Both the position numbers and the translations under genes were made by a program. Source: VGNY01 sp964549635 (GTDB lineage: Bacteria > Chloroflexota > Dehalococcoidia > GIF9 > UBA5629). Taken from it: a stretch of DNA of 25,277 nucleotides. The DNA lies in contig CAZJVJ010000016.1 of NCBI GenBank assembly GCA_964549635.1, forward strand, positions 1 through 25,277, written 5' to 3'. Positions within the stretch are counted from its first letter, which is position 1, and each line of letters begins with the position of its first letter. Below the pieces are notes generated by a model that saw nothing but the letters and a program-made list of their open reading frames with translations, had not been told where the DNA came from and made no database searches. This document shows, piece by piece, positions 7,613 to 15,481 of the stretch.

Positions 7613-8307
7613 CAGAAGTCCCTTACATAGTTGCTTTTACCGCTGGACTACTTTCTTTTTTCTCCCCGTGTGTCCTGCCTCTGGTACCGGCCTATCTGGC
7701 AAATCTGGCTGGCACTACCGCAATTGACCCCAGGACGAGGACAAGCTATCTGCCAGCCTTGCTCCATAGCCTGAGCTTTGTGCTCGGCTTTTCCCTGATT
7801 TTCATTGCTCTGGGCGCCTCAGTGGGGCTAATAGGCACCACTATAACCGCTCATACTCTCCTGCTGCGGCAGATAGCGGGTGGGCTGATTATCGCTTTCG
7901 GCGTATTTCTCATAGCCGCTTTTAAAATACCCTGGCTGAACTATGAAAAAAGACTTGACACGAAAATAGGCAGCAACCCCGGCTATCTCCGGTCCATTGG
8001 CATCGGCGCTGCTTTTGCTCTGGGCTGGACACCCTGTATTGGCCCGATACTGGGCGCAATTCTAGCCTTAGCCTGGAGCTCACAGACAGTTGGTCAGGGT
8101 GCACTGTTGCTTAGTGTCTATTCCCTAGGAATGGGCATCCCTTTTGTTCTAATAGGACTAGTCTGGGGAGCGGTTATGCCGCTTTGGAAAAGCATAAACC
8201 GCTATCTGGTGGTGATTTCCATAGCCAGTGGAGTGCTGCTCATAGTTGTCGGTACGCTTATGCTCACTGGTAGGCTTGAATGGCTTGGGCAATTCGTCCC
8301 GTATTAA
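7609..8307 (+). CDS. ccdA: CcdA-type transmembrane thiol-disulfide transporter
   Basis: A 232-residue integral membrane protein with about six hydrophobic helices, the size of CcdA, the short relative of the DsbD membrane domain. The two redox cysteines sit in the expected contexts: SPCVLPLVPAYL (Cys21) in helix 1 and WTPCIGPILG (Cys143) in helix 4. The family carries electrons from cytoplasmic thioredoxin across the membrane to extracytoplasmic thioredoxin-like proteins, for cytochrome c maturation or disulfide reduction. Start ATG 7609 overlaps the trxA stop. TlpA-like lipoproteins follow immediately and are its probable partners; no ccm or cytochrome c genes lie in the window. Confidence 0.93.
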   Translation: MTEVPYIVAFTAGLLSFFSPCVLPLVPAYLANLAGTTAIDPRTRTSYLPALLHSLSFVLGFSLIFIALGASVGLIGTTITAHTLLLRQIAGGLIIAFGVFLIAAFKIPWLNYEKRLDTKIGSNPGYLRSIGIGAAFALGWTPCIGPILGAILALAWSSQTVGQGALLLSVYSLGMGIPFVLIGLVWGAVMPLWKSINRYLVVISIASGVLLIVVGTLMLTGRLEWLGQFVPY

Positions 8308-8336
8308 ACACTAATGTCAAAGGAGTATCCGTCCTT

Positions 8337-8840
8337 ATGAAACGAAGATTTTTGTCGATGGCAGTTGCACTATTTTTAGCTATAGCGACGCTCGGCTGTC
8401 AGGCAACAACCGCGGTTCCAAAGATAGGAGATAGAGCTCCTGACTTTACCCTCAAAACTATTGACGGCGACACTGTAAGTCTGAGCGATTTCAGAGGCAA
8501 AACGGTGCTGATTGTGTTCACCAGCGTGAATTGCAGGGAATGCGAAGAACAAATGCCTTATCTAATTGAAGCTTATCAACAAGCAAACGGAGGGCTGGTA
8601 GTCCTCAACATTTACCATATGATATACGATGCTAGAATTGTCCGCGATTACGTAACAAAGAAGCAGTTTACTGCTTTCCCGGCGCTCCCCGATTTTAAAA
8701 ACAAAGTTGCCACTGCCTATGGTGCTTCAGGTTTCCCTCCGACGAACTTTATTATAAACGCGGAAGGTATTATTAAGTACAAGAAGATCGGCCCCTTTCA
8801 GAGCAGGCATGAGATAGAGCAGATACTCAAGTCTTTGTAG
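8337..8840 (+). CDS. TlpA/ResA-like thioredoxin-fold lipoprotein (CREC)
   Basis: A 167-residue lipoprotein. A signal peptide (residues 1-20) ends in a lipobox ATLG-C with lipidated Cys21, so the protein should sit on the outer face of the membrane. The mature part is a TlpA/AhpC-TSA-type domain: GDRAPDFTLKTIDG (31-44), active-site C66-R-E-C69 and GFPPT around Pro134-135 as the cis-Pro loop. The open frame extends back to 8280, overlapping ccdA, but ATG 8337 begins a proper signal peptide and follows a GGAG. Likely role: disulfide reduction outside the cell with electrons from CcdA. Confidence 0.88.
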   Translation: MKRRFLSMAVALFLAIATLGCQATTAVPKIGDRAPDFTLKTIDGDTVSLSDFRGKTVLIVFTSVNCRECEEQMPYLIEAYQQANGGLVVLNIYHMIYDARIVRDYVTKKQFTAFPALPDFKNKVATAYGASGFPPTNFIINAEGIIKYKKIGPFQSRHEIEQILKSL

Positions 8841-8872
8841 CTAGTACTCGACATGTATCGGTGATGCCATGT

Positions 8873-8900
8873 TTGCGTCGTCCGCTCTACGATGTATAAT
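8873..8900 (+). promoter_or_regulatory. Promoter of the zinc-ribbon/FN3/TlpA gene
   Basis: A perfect TATAAT at 8895-8900 with TTGCGT 16 bp upstream (8873-8878). Transcription would begin near 8907, about 26 nt before the GTG start, so this gene can be expressed apart from the trxA-ccdA operon. Confidence 0.6.
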
Positions 8901-8932
8901 AGGGACAAGTGTAAAAGAAAAACAGGGGTACA

Positions 8933-10627
8933 GTGCCAGGAATAGTCAGGTGTCCTAATTGTGGTCGTGACATCGGAATCACCGAGGAAACACGTTTCCG
9001 TATCACATGCACGAGCTGTGGCACCAGTATGTGCCCTACCTGCCGGGCGATTCTGCCACCGGGAGTAAAATATTGCCCAAACTGTGGTTTTGGGGTTGGG
9101 CCAGCTTTGCCTGGCAGGGCAGAACCATCACCGACGGCATCGTCATTCCCATCGCCAGATACTGTACCAAAGGCAGCCTCACGACCATCGGTTAGTGAAG
9201 AACACCCCGCAAGGTGGCAGACAGCTGGCGGTTATATAGTTGGACGACAGGAAACACCTTTCCAGCAACCCCCCTCTACTACTCCGTCAATGACACGGCA
9301 ATCTGGCTATGGCACAACAGGTATTCCAATTCCATCAGTACCTGAACATACGCCAGATTATGGCTCACCCATCCCTCCGATACCATCTCCCTACAGCGGA
9401 ACTCAACCGCCGTTTGCTGGTCCACGTATGCCAAGTGGTCCCATATTAGCAAGGCGGTTTCCCACAGGGACACTCGTCCTCATATTCATAATTGTTGGCC
9501 TTGGTCTCCTGGGTTTTGCTGCCTGGAATCAGGGGTGGCTGGAACGCCCGCTGAATGCAGTCCAGGGTCTTATCAGCGGGATAGAGTTACCAAAGTGGTT
9601 ACCTTTTGGTAAAGATACCACGCCTCCTATCATATCCAACGTTGGAGTTTCAGACATAACTGAATCGAGCGCTGTTATTAGCTGGGAAACTAATGAGCCG
9701 GCTACCAGCCAGGTGATGCTTTGTGATGATGAAGGAGGCTGTACATGGACGGATGTGGATAAAATTCTCGTTACCAACCATTGCGTAACCTTGAGCAACC
9801 TCAGGCCGAATATGGTTTATAAATTCACGGCAACGTCAACAGATGCCAGAGAAAACCAGGCTATTTATGAAGGTGAATTCAAGACTCTTCCTGAAACCAC
9901 CGTAACCTCGTTAATCATTTCTGACATCGTAAGCTCAAATATAACAGACACGTCTGCTAGAATAAGCTGGAAGACCAATAAACCTTCTACCAGCCAGGTG
10001 GAATACGGCACCACGATCAACTACGGCTCGGCCACACCGCCCAGCGCACAAGTGACAACTGCCCATAGCGTAACTATAACCGGCCTGAAACCCACTACAA
10101 CTTATAATTTTAGGGTGAAGGCGAAAGACTCCAGTGGAATTGAAGTAACATCCCCCAACCAGACATTTACTACCCGAGGCACTGTGTCAGCGGCTGCTGA
10201 GGAAGGTCCGGAGGTAGGCAAGCGTGCCCCTGATTTCAATCTGAAGGATATCAATGGAAAGGCAGTTAAGCTGAGCGATTTCCGGGGCAAGATAGTAATT
10301 CTAAAGTTCTGGGTGGACGGTCAATCAGCTCGGAATGAAATGCCAATTATCCAGGAATTCTACAAAAATTGGCAGGACCAGGAACTTGTACTGCTTGCCG
10401 TTAACTGGAAACAGACCCCTGAAGAAGTGGAGAAATTTGTTAAAGAGAAGGGATTGACTTTCCCCGTACTGCTTGATGAAGCAGGTGAAGTAGCCATGAA
10501 ATACAAGGTCAGCCCGAGCACATTTCCCGCGACCTTTTTCATAGACAGGGTTGGAGTCATAAAAGAAAGAAGAGATGCGCCCTTGAAGAACCAAGCGCAG
10601 ATAGAAAGCATACTTAAGTCTATGTAG
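8933..10627 (+). CDS. Zinc-ribbon, TM, double FN3, redox-dead TlpA-like protein
   Basis: A 564-residue multi-domain membrane protein. Residues 7-51 hold eight cysteines in four CxxC pairs (7/10, 26/29, 34/37, 48/51), i.e. two zinc ribbons. A Pro/Ser-rich linker (60-175), one transmembrane helix (about 178-198) and two fibronectin type III domains (about 230-318 and 322-414) follow, then a TlpA-like domain (426-564). The ribbons should be cytoplasmic, the FN3 and TlpA parts outside. The TlpA active-site stretch reads FWVDGQSARNEMP (459-471): one residue shorter than usual and with neither cysteine. The rest of the fold (APDF, cis-Pro region STFPATFF) is intact. It starts with GTG 8933 after AGGGG. 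The domain may bind a partner or act as a scaffold; no enzymatic activity is claimed. Confidence 0.85.
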   Translation: MPGIVRCPNCGRDIGITEETRFRITCTSCGTSMCPTCRAILPPGVKYCPNCGFGVGPALPGRAEPSPTASSFPSPDTVPKAASRPSVSEEHPARWQTAGGYIVGRQETPFQQPPSTTPSMTRQSGYGTTGIPIPSVPEHTPDYGSPIPPIPSPYSGTQPPFAGPRMPSGPILARRFPTGTLVLIFIIVGLGLLGFAAWNQGWLERPLNAVQGLISGIELPKWLPFGKDTTPPIISNVGVSDITESSAVISWETNEPATSQVMLCDDEGGCTWTDVDKILVTNHCVTLSNLRPNMVYKFTATSTDARENQAIYEGEFKTLPETTVTSLIISDIVSSNITDTSARISWKTNKPSTSQVEYGTTINYGSATPPSAQVTTAHSVTITGLKPTTTYNFRVKAKDSSGIEVTSPNQTFTTRGTVSAAAEEGPEVGKRAPDFNLKDINGKAVKLSDFRGKIVILKFWVDGQSARNEMPIIQEFYKNWQDQELVLLAVNWKQTPEEVEKFVKEKGLTFPVLLDEAGEVAMKYKVSPSTFPATFFIDRVGVIKERRDAPLKNQAQIESILKSM

Positions 10628-10669
10628 ATGCACCCAAGGACCTTTGGAAAGAAAGGGCTCTGGTCAATC

Positions 10670-11620
10670 ATGAGTAAACGAATATTATATTTGCTGCTAA
10701 TCACAACATTGCTGACCACTGTGTTGGGCAGTTTCGTTGTTGCTTGTGCCAAAGAAAAAGTCCCCTACGCTCCCGATTTCACACTGCCGGCGCTTGATGG
10801 TAAAAGCACGACCTTAAGTGACCTTCGGGGCAAGCCAGTGATGTTAATTTTCTGGAGCATTAACTGCCCCGCCTGTCAGTTTCAAATGCCTTATCTTCAG
10901 GCCTTTTATAACGAGTGGTCAAACGATAAGATAGTAATGTTAACGATTAATGTGAAAGACAATGCTTCAGCTGTACTTGGCTTCATCACCACAAACGGGT
11001 TCAATTTCCCGGTTTTACTTGACTCTGGAGGTAAAGTCGCTGCAGCTTACGGAATCCCTGGTGTGCCTGTGACCTTTCTGATTGACGCCAAAGGCATCGT
11101 AAAAGCGTACAAAATAGGGCCTTTCCAGAGCCGTACGCAGATAGAAAAAACAGTAAAGGATGTATTTCCGACTATAATATTTACTACTAAACCAAAGGTA
11201 GCTCCTGAAATAGGTAGCCTTGCCCCCGACTTTACTCTGCGCACCGTTTATGGTCAGGTGGTTAACCTTAATCAGCTCCGGGGTAAAACTATCCTTCTGA
11301 ACTTTTGGGTTACTAAATGCCGCGCCTGTTTGGACGAATTGCCACACCTCCAGAGAATCGCCAGTAAACGGACAGATGATAGGCTGGTGGTTCTTGCCGT
11401 CAATTGTGGTGAAAATAATATGACTGTACTGGGCACTGTTGAAAGCCTGAAGCTTTCCTTCCCGGTACTGCTGGACCCGGATAGTGAAGTTTGTGCAACT
11501 TACGGGCGTGGTTGCCCCACCACCTTCATTATAGACAACGACGGTATAATTAAAGCAATAAAAGACGATGCCTTTCAGAGCGCAGATGAGATAGAAAAAC
11601 TGCTGGATTCCCTGAGATGA
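10670..11620 (+). CDS. Lipoprotein with two tandem TlpA-like domains
   Basis: A predicted 316-residue lipoprotein. The signal peptide ends in FVVA-C (lipidated Cys26). Domain 1 (about 31-165) has the active site C66-P-A-C69; domain 2 (about 178-316) has C217-R-A-C220. Domain 2 also has Cys246, Cys275 and Cys282; Cys282 immediately precedes the cis-Pro (GRGCPTTF), where TlpA proteins usually have Val or another small residue. The open frame begins at 10628, but ATG 10670 starts a canonical signal peptide and is preferred, although its Shine-Dalgarno site (AAAGGG) is distant. It follows the FN3/TlpA gene after 42 nt and is probably co-transcribed. Likely role: extracytoplasmic thiol-disulfide exchange fed by CcdA. 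Confidence 0.87.
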   Translation: MSKRILYLLLITTLLTTVLGSFVVACAKEKVPYAPDFTLPALDGKSTTLSDLRGKPVMLIFWSINCPACQFQMPYLQAFYNEWSNDKIVMLTINVKDNASAVLGFITTNGFNFPVLLDSGGKVAAAYGIPGVPVTFLIDAKGIVKAYKIGPFQSRTQIEKTVKDVFPTIIFTTKPKVAPEIGSLAPDFTLRTVYGQVVNLNQLRGKTILLNFWVTKCRACLDELPHLQRIASKRTDDRLVVLAVNCGENNMTVLGTVESLKLSFPVLLDPDSEVCATYGRGCPTTFIIDNDGIIKAIKDDAFQSADEIEKLLDSLR

Positions 11621-11852
11621 AGGTATTGCTCGTCACGGCTTTTTGATTCTACCTCCAAGTGCCAACACCAATCAGGGATTTGGTCAAATTGTGATATAAC
11701 ACCGAAGCGAAACCAAAACACACGACCGGCCCTGTAGCGATGTGGCGAATACTGACACCCTAATTTATTGATTGGCACAACGCTTCAGTCCTAAACTACA
11801 ACGACCAGCTATTTTACCGCCAACCGGGTCTGCAGCTAAAACGACGGCAACG
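11621..11852. other. Intergenic region without a recognised gene
   Basis: The ATG at 11617 overlaps the preceding stop (ATGA) but opens only nine codons (MKVLLVTAF) before TGA; it may be the start of a decayed gene or chance. An open plus-strand frame at 11772-11963 has no Shine-Dalgarno site or recognisable product and runs into the next gene's start. I see no terminator hairpin of quality. Confidence 0.4.
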
Positions 11853-11881
11853 TTGACAATAGGCACAAATCCTGACATAAT
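11853..11881 (+). promoter_or_regulatory. Near-consensus promoter of first NMO-like gene
   Basis: A perfect TTGACA (11853-11858), 17-bp spacer and CATAAT (11876-11881). The start site near 11888 gives a leader of about 57 nt carrying a GGGAGGAG Shine-Dalgarno site before ATG 11945. Confidence 0.7.
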
Positions 11882-11944
11882 GCCGCCGGCCCATAAGTTA
11901 AAACCCCATTCTGCTACAAAGGCATCAAAGAGGGAGGAGACAAC

Positions 11945-13000
11945 ATGTTTAAGACACGCATGACCGATTTATTCGGGGTGAAACACCCTATCATGCTGGC
12001 AGGCATGAACTGGATTACCGAGCCCAATCTGGTAGCTGCCGTCTGTAATGCTGGTGGACTGGGTATCCTGGCCACTGCTGCTACCACCCCTGAAGAGACA
12101 AGAAAAAACATCAGAATGATTAGAGAGCTTACAGATAAACCATTTGGTGTAAATCAGATTCTGATAGGTCCTGGGGCCAAAGAGAATATAGATGTGGCTA
12201 TTGAGGAGAGAGTCCCAATCATTAACTACTCGCTCGGGAAGCCGTGGTTCATCGAACAGGTTCATGCATACGGTGGCAAGGTAGTAGGGACAACAGCCAT
12301 CGCCAGACATGCAATTCGGGCAGCAGAACTGGGCTGTGATGCTGTAGTGGTCACGGGCCAGGAGGCAGCAGCCCACGGGGCCAATGCTAGCTCGATGGTA
12401 TTAATACCTATCGTTGCCAGTCAGGTAAAGGTACCCATTATCGCAGCTGGTGGCTTTTTTAACGGCAGGGGGCTTGCGGCAGCTTTGGTGCTAGGGGCTG
12501 ATGGCATATCAATGGGTTCCAGGTTTATGCTTACTAAAGAGAGCAGAGTTCATGATAATTTCAAACGCCTCTGCCTGCAAGCCACCGAGCAGGACACTTT
12601 ATATAGCGACCGCTTTGACGGCATGCCCGGCAGGGCATTAAAAACTAAGGTAACCGAGGCACTAATGAAAGGTGGGTTTCCTTTTATAGAAGCCTTTAAA
12701 GGGGCAAGCGAAGTAAGACAAAGGCTGGGGCTTTCATTCTGGCAGTTCATCAAGCTTAGCTTCCAGATGATGACAGCCGAAGAAGGCTCACCGCTTTGGG
12801 TCCAGGCCCGCCAGGCAGCTGGTGCCAGACGGCATTTGAAGGCAATTTTTGAGGGGGACGAAAAAGAGGGAATTTTGTTCGCCGGTGAGTGCTGCGGTGG
12901 CATCACCGATCTACCGAGTGTAAAGGAAGTGATTGACCGTGTAATAGCTGAGGCCGCGGAAGCCCTGGACGAAACAAGGAAAAAGCTGGTTAAAGTTTAA
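11945..13000 (+). CDS. Nitronate monooxygenase-like FMN oxidoreductase (copy 1)
   Basis: A 351-residue FMN-binding TIM-barrel protein of the nitronate monooxygenase / 2-nitropropane dioxygenase family, which also includes FabK enoyl reductases and NAD(P)H:quinone reductases. N-terminal LFGVKHPIMLAGM (9-21), AGGLG (36-40), conserved His144 in AAAHG, and the phosphate-binding AAGGFFNGRG (167-176) plus GSRF (191-194) are clear. The C-terminal third (about 240-351) is helical and less conserved. Strong promoter and Shine-Dalgarno site. It is most similar by eye to copy 3 at 14215. The physiological substrate is unknown; an oxygen-dependent role would be odd in an anaerobe. Confidence 0.88.
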   Translation: MFKTRMTDLFGVKHPIMLAGMNWITEPNLVAAVCNAGGLGILATAATTPEETRKNIRMIRELTDKPFGVNQILIGPGAKENIDVAIEERVPIINYSLGKPWFIEQVHAYGGKVVGTTAIARHAIRAAELGCDAVVVTGQEAAAHGANASSMVLIPIVASQVKVPIIAAGGFFNGRGLAAALVLGADGISMGSRFMLTKESRVHDNFKRLCLQATEQDTLYSDRFDGMPGRALKTKVTEALMKGGFPFIEAFKGASEVRQRLGLSFWQFIKLSFQMMTAEEGSPLWVQARQAAGARRHLKAIFEGDEKEGILFAGECCGGITDLPSVKEVIDRVIAEAAEALDETRKKLVKV

Positions 13001-13048
13001 AAGGGCTAAATTTACGGCTTAAAACTTTGGTCAGGGCAATCTGTTTAC

Positions 13049-14038
13049 CTAATTCCTGAACCGTCTTTGTACATCGGAAATAATTTTCTCAGCCTCACTG
13101 ACCATCCCATCCAATAACTCTCGGCAGCTAACGATTTCCTTAATTAAGCCGATGGATTGGCCTACAGCAAAGGGCGCCCCATCTACATCACCATTAACCC
13201 ACGCCTTCTCGGAGCGCTCGCCAGATATCAATGGTATTATTTCTTCCAGGCCACCATGCCTTGCCTCTACCTCCAGCACCTTGTTCACCAGCTCGTTTTT
13301 TAAGGCTCGCATCTGCAAATCCAGCGTCTTACATATCAAGGTGGTGTCATTCTCGTGACGCCGGACGAGTTCCTCTTTAATTCTGGGGTGTGCCGGGCAC
13401 TCTATTGTTGCGATGAACCGTGAAGCCATCATTACTCCCTCTGCTCCAAGCACCAAGGCCGCAGCTAAGCCTCTGCCATCAGCAATACCACCGGCGGTAA
13501 TAACCGGTATTTTCACCGATTCAGAAATCCGTGGGGTGAGCAACATGGTAGTTACATCGTCGTTCAGAGGGTGTCCTCCCTCCTCAAAACCGGCAGCAAT
13601 AACGGCATCATAGCCCGCCTGTTCAGCATGTTTGGCGTGCCTTACTGAACCAAGTTTGTGTATTAATTTAACGCCAGCCTTTTTCGCTTGACTTATAGAA
13701 TCTGGACCGAAATATCTGTCCAGAGGTGCCCCTGATATTTCCATGGCAGCAACTTTTTCTTCGCAGCAGACCCGAAAATAGTCGTTGTGCATCTCCTTTG
13801 TAATCCGTACAGAAGGTAGTAATGTAATATTGACGCAGAATGGTTTGTCCGTAAGTTGGCGGGTCTGGTGAATGGCCTTGCGCAGCGCTTTGCCGGACTC
13901 ATAGTTGCCAGCTGTCAGATTCCCCAGCCCACCAGCGTTTGAAATTGCAGCACAGAGCTCAGGCTTAGCCAGCCACATCATGCCACCACACATCACTGGA
14001 TGCTTGATTCCGAAAAGTTCTGTCATTCTAGTTCGCAT
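13049..14038 (-). CDS. Nitronate monooxygenase-like FMN oxidoreductase (copy 2, inverted)
   Basis: A 329-residue paralogue of the flanking genes, on the opposite strand. LFGIKHPVMCGGM (8-20), AGGLGN (35-40), His156 in FEEGGHPL, TAGGIADGRG (181-190) and ASRF define the FMN barrel. The EGGH form is closer to the FabK/quinone-reductase branch than the AAHG of copies 1 and 3, and this copy lacks their long C-terminal region, so a different substrate is likely. GGAGGG precedes the ATG (14036-14038). It is divergent from copy 3 and convergent with copy 1 across 48 bp. A 12-bp palindrome lies in its promoter spacer. Confidence 0.87.
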   Translation of the reverse strand: MRTRMTELFGIKHPVMCGGMMWLAKPELCAAISNAGGLGNLTAGNYESGKALRKAIHQTRQLTDKPFCVNITLLPSVRITKEMHNDYFRVCCEEKVAAMEISGAPLDRYFGPDSISQAKKAGVKLIHKLGSVRHAKHAEQAGYDAVIAAGFEEGGHPLNDDVTTMLLTPRISESVKIPVITAGGIADGRGLAAALVLGAEGVMMASRFIATIECPAHPRIKEELVRRHENDTTLICKTLDLQMRALKNELVNKVLEVEARHGGLEEIIPLISGERSEKAWVNGDVDGAPFAVGQSIGLIKEIVSCRELLDGMVSEAEKIISDVQRRFRN

Positions 14039-14083
14039 GAGTTTGTCCCTCCAGATTTACAAGATACTTCAAATCAGGACGTA

Positions 14084-14112
14084 ATTATAGTCTAGCTAGA
14101 CACGTAGCACAA
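14084..14112 (-). promoter_or_regulatory. Promoter of NMO copy 2 with a 12-bp palindrome in the spacer
   Basis: On the minus strand TATAAT (14084-14089) is preceded after 17 bp by TTGTGC, a weak -35. The perfect palindrome GTCTAGCTAGAC (14090-14101) abuts the -10 box, a position where a bound repressor would block transcription. Confidence 0.5.
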
Positions 14113-14133
14113 ACAAAACGAAAGCATCTGTCA

Positions 14134-14163
14134 TTGATTGCACGTCTTTACCTCTGATATACT
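14134..14163 (+). promoter_or_regulatory. Promoter of NMO copy 3
   Basis: TTGATT (14134-14139), 18-bp spacer and TATACT (14158-14163). The transcript would have a leader of about 45 nt with an AAAGGAGG Shine-Dalgarno site before ATG 14215. It is back to back with the copy 2 promoter. Confidence 0.5.
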
Positions 14164-14214
14164 TGTTTCGGTCATTTGCCTGATGACCGCAGTTGAAACA
14201 AAGGAGGGCTTCAA

Positions 14215-15258
14215 ATGAAAACAAGGATGACTGAGCTATTCGGAATAAAGCATCCTATTATGCTGGCTGGAATGGCTTTCGTGAGCCTGCCCAAGCTGGT
14301 AGCTGCCGTGAGCAATGCCGGAGGCTTGGGTATGTTCAACAGCGTTGCTAACACCCCCGACCAGATGAAAGACATTATCAAGGAGATTAAGTCGCTTACT
14401 GATAAACCCTTCGGTATAAATGTTACACTGCTGTTCCCAAATGCCAAGGAGAACGCAGAAGTAGCCATAGAGGAAAGGGTCCCGATTCTGAACTATGCCC
14501 TGGGGAAAGGCGACTGGTTAATCAAGGCGGTACACGAATACGGTGGTAAGGTCATAGCCACAGTGGCTACAGAGAGGCATGCGCGCCGTGCTGAACTGGA
14601 TGGGGCTGACGCTCTTGCCGTCACCGGGCTGGACGCTGCAGCACACGGCGGTGAGCCAACCACGCTGGTACTCGTGCCGTTGATAGCCAGCAAGGTAAAG
14701 ATACCTATTATAGCCGCTGGTGGTTTTTGTGATGGCAGGGGACTCGCCGCAGCTTTAGCACTGGGCGCAGATGGTATATCTATGGGAACCAGGTTCATGC
14801 TTACGCAGGAAAGCCCGGTGCATGAAAGAATAAAAGAGATTGGCCTGAAGGCTACGGCTGAGGATACTTTTCGCACCGACAAAATCGATGGATTGCCCGG
14901 CAGATTCTGGGCAAGTAAAGGGGCTCTGGACATGGCACAGGGGAAGGTGTCTTTAACACAGGCTGCCTCCAGCGCCTGGCGAATAAAAAAGATGCTTGAT
15001 GTGCCATTTTTTAAGCTTTTCATAAGCGGGTTAAGACAACAAAGAGGTGTTGAGGATTTAGCTCGGCAAGCAGTGAGTATAGATTTCCTCAGGCACCATC
15101 TTCATGAACCAGCAGAGGATATCAATTCAGTCATTTTGCCTCTGGGACAGGTTGCCGGCAGGATAAACGATATACCTACTGCTCGGGAAGTCATTGAACG
15201 GACTGTAGCCGAAGCTGAAGAAATAATAAAGAGACTAAAAGATACGGTTATAACCTAG
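14215..15258 (+). CDS. Nitronate monooxygenase-like FMN oxidoreductase (copy 3)
   Basis: A 347-residue FMN-dependent TIM-barrel oxidoreductase. LFGIKHPIMLAGM (8-20), AGGLGM (35-40), His144 in AAAHGG, AAGGFCDGRG (167-176) and GTRF are the family landmarks. Together with copy 1 it shares the EERVPI-NY-LGK stretch (86-98) and AAHG form, so these two look like the closer pair. A GGAGG Shine-Dalgarno site precedes ATG 14215. A short hairpin with a T-run follows about 40 nt downstream. Function beyond the family is not assignable from sequence. Confidence 0.88.
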   Translation: MKTRMTELFGIKHPIMLAGMAFVSLPKLVAAVSNAGGLGMFNSVANTPDQMKDIIKEIKSLTDKPFGINVTLLFPNAKENAEVAIEERVPILNYALGKGDWLIKAVHEYGGKVIATVATERHARRAELDGADALAVTGLDAAAHGGEPTTLVLVPLIASKVKIPIIAAGGFCDGRGLAAALALGADGISMGTRFMLTQESPVHERIKEIGLKATAEDTFRTDKIDGLPGRFWASKGALDMAQGKVSLTQAASSAWRIKKMLDVPFFKLFISGLRQQRGVEDLARQAVSIDFLRHHLHEPAEDINSVILPLGQVAGRINDIPTAREVIERTVAEAEEIIKRLKDTVIT

Positions 15259-15299
15259 GCTATCACCACCCGCTCCTCGGCTACAACCAATATTCTTGG

Positions 15300-15320
15300 A
15301 CTTGCTAAACAGCAAGTTTT
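15300..15320 (+). terminator. Hairpin terminator downstream of NMO copy 3
   Basis: ACTTGCT (15300-15306), a 4-nt loop AAAC and AGCAAGT (15311-15317) form a perfect 7-bp stem, followed by TTT. The stem is AT-rich and the T-run short, so it is probably weak. On the opposite strand it could also end the small minus-strand gene at 15361. Confidence 0.4.
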
Positions 15321-15360
15321 ACGACAGAGTTTTACGCGGGTTAGAAGTTCAGCAAATCAG

Positions 15361-15432
15361 CTACTTCTTCTTTGTGGTCTTCTTCTTTGGCTTGTCTGCC
15401 TTCTTGGCATGTGCAGCACAGGTCTTGCACAT
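15361..15432 (-). CDS. 23-residue CxxC and lysine-rich small protein
   Basis: A short ORF, missed by ordinary length cut-offs. It begins MCKTCAAHAKKAD and continues as an almost pure Lys/Thr tail ending KKTTKKK; the two cysteines form one CxxC. Evidence that it is real: an AAAGGAG Shine-Dalgarno site 7 nt before the ATG, and a TTGACT-N17-TATAAA promoter about 50-80 nt upstream. It is not recognised. The strong positive charge suggests nucleic acid or ribosome binding, and the single CxxC could bind a metal as a dimer; both are inference. No other reading of this interval explains the promoter. Confidence 0.6.
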   Translation of the reverse strand: MCKTCAAHAKKADKPKKKTTKKK

Positions 15433-15481
15433 GGTCCGACTCCTTTCTGGTTAAAAGTTCAGGTATTTTTTGCCTACAGCA

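Noticed and set aside
11617..11646. ATG overlapping the stop of the double-TlpA gene (MKVLLVTAF then TGA)
   Set aside because: Nine codons only; the following frame has repeated stops. Possibly a decayed coupled gene, but unsupported.
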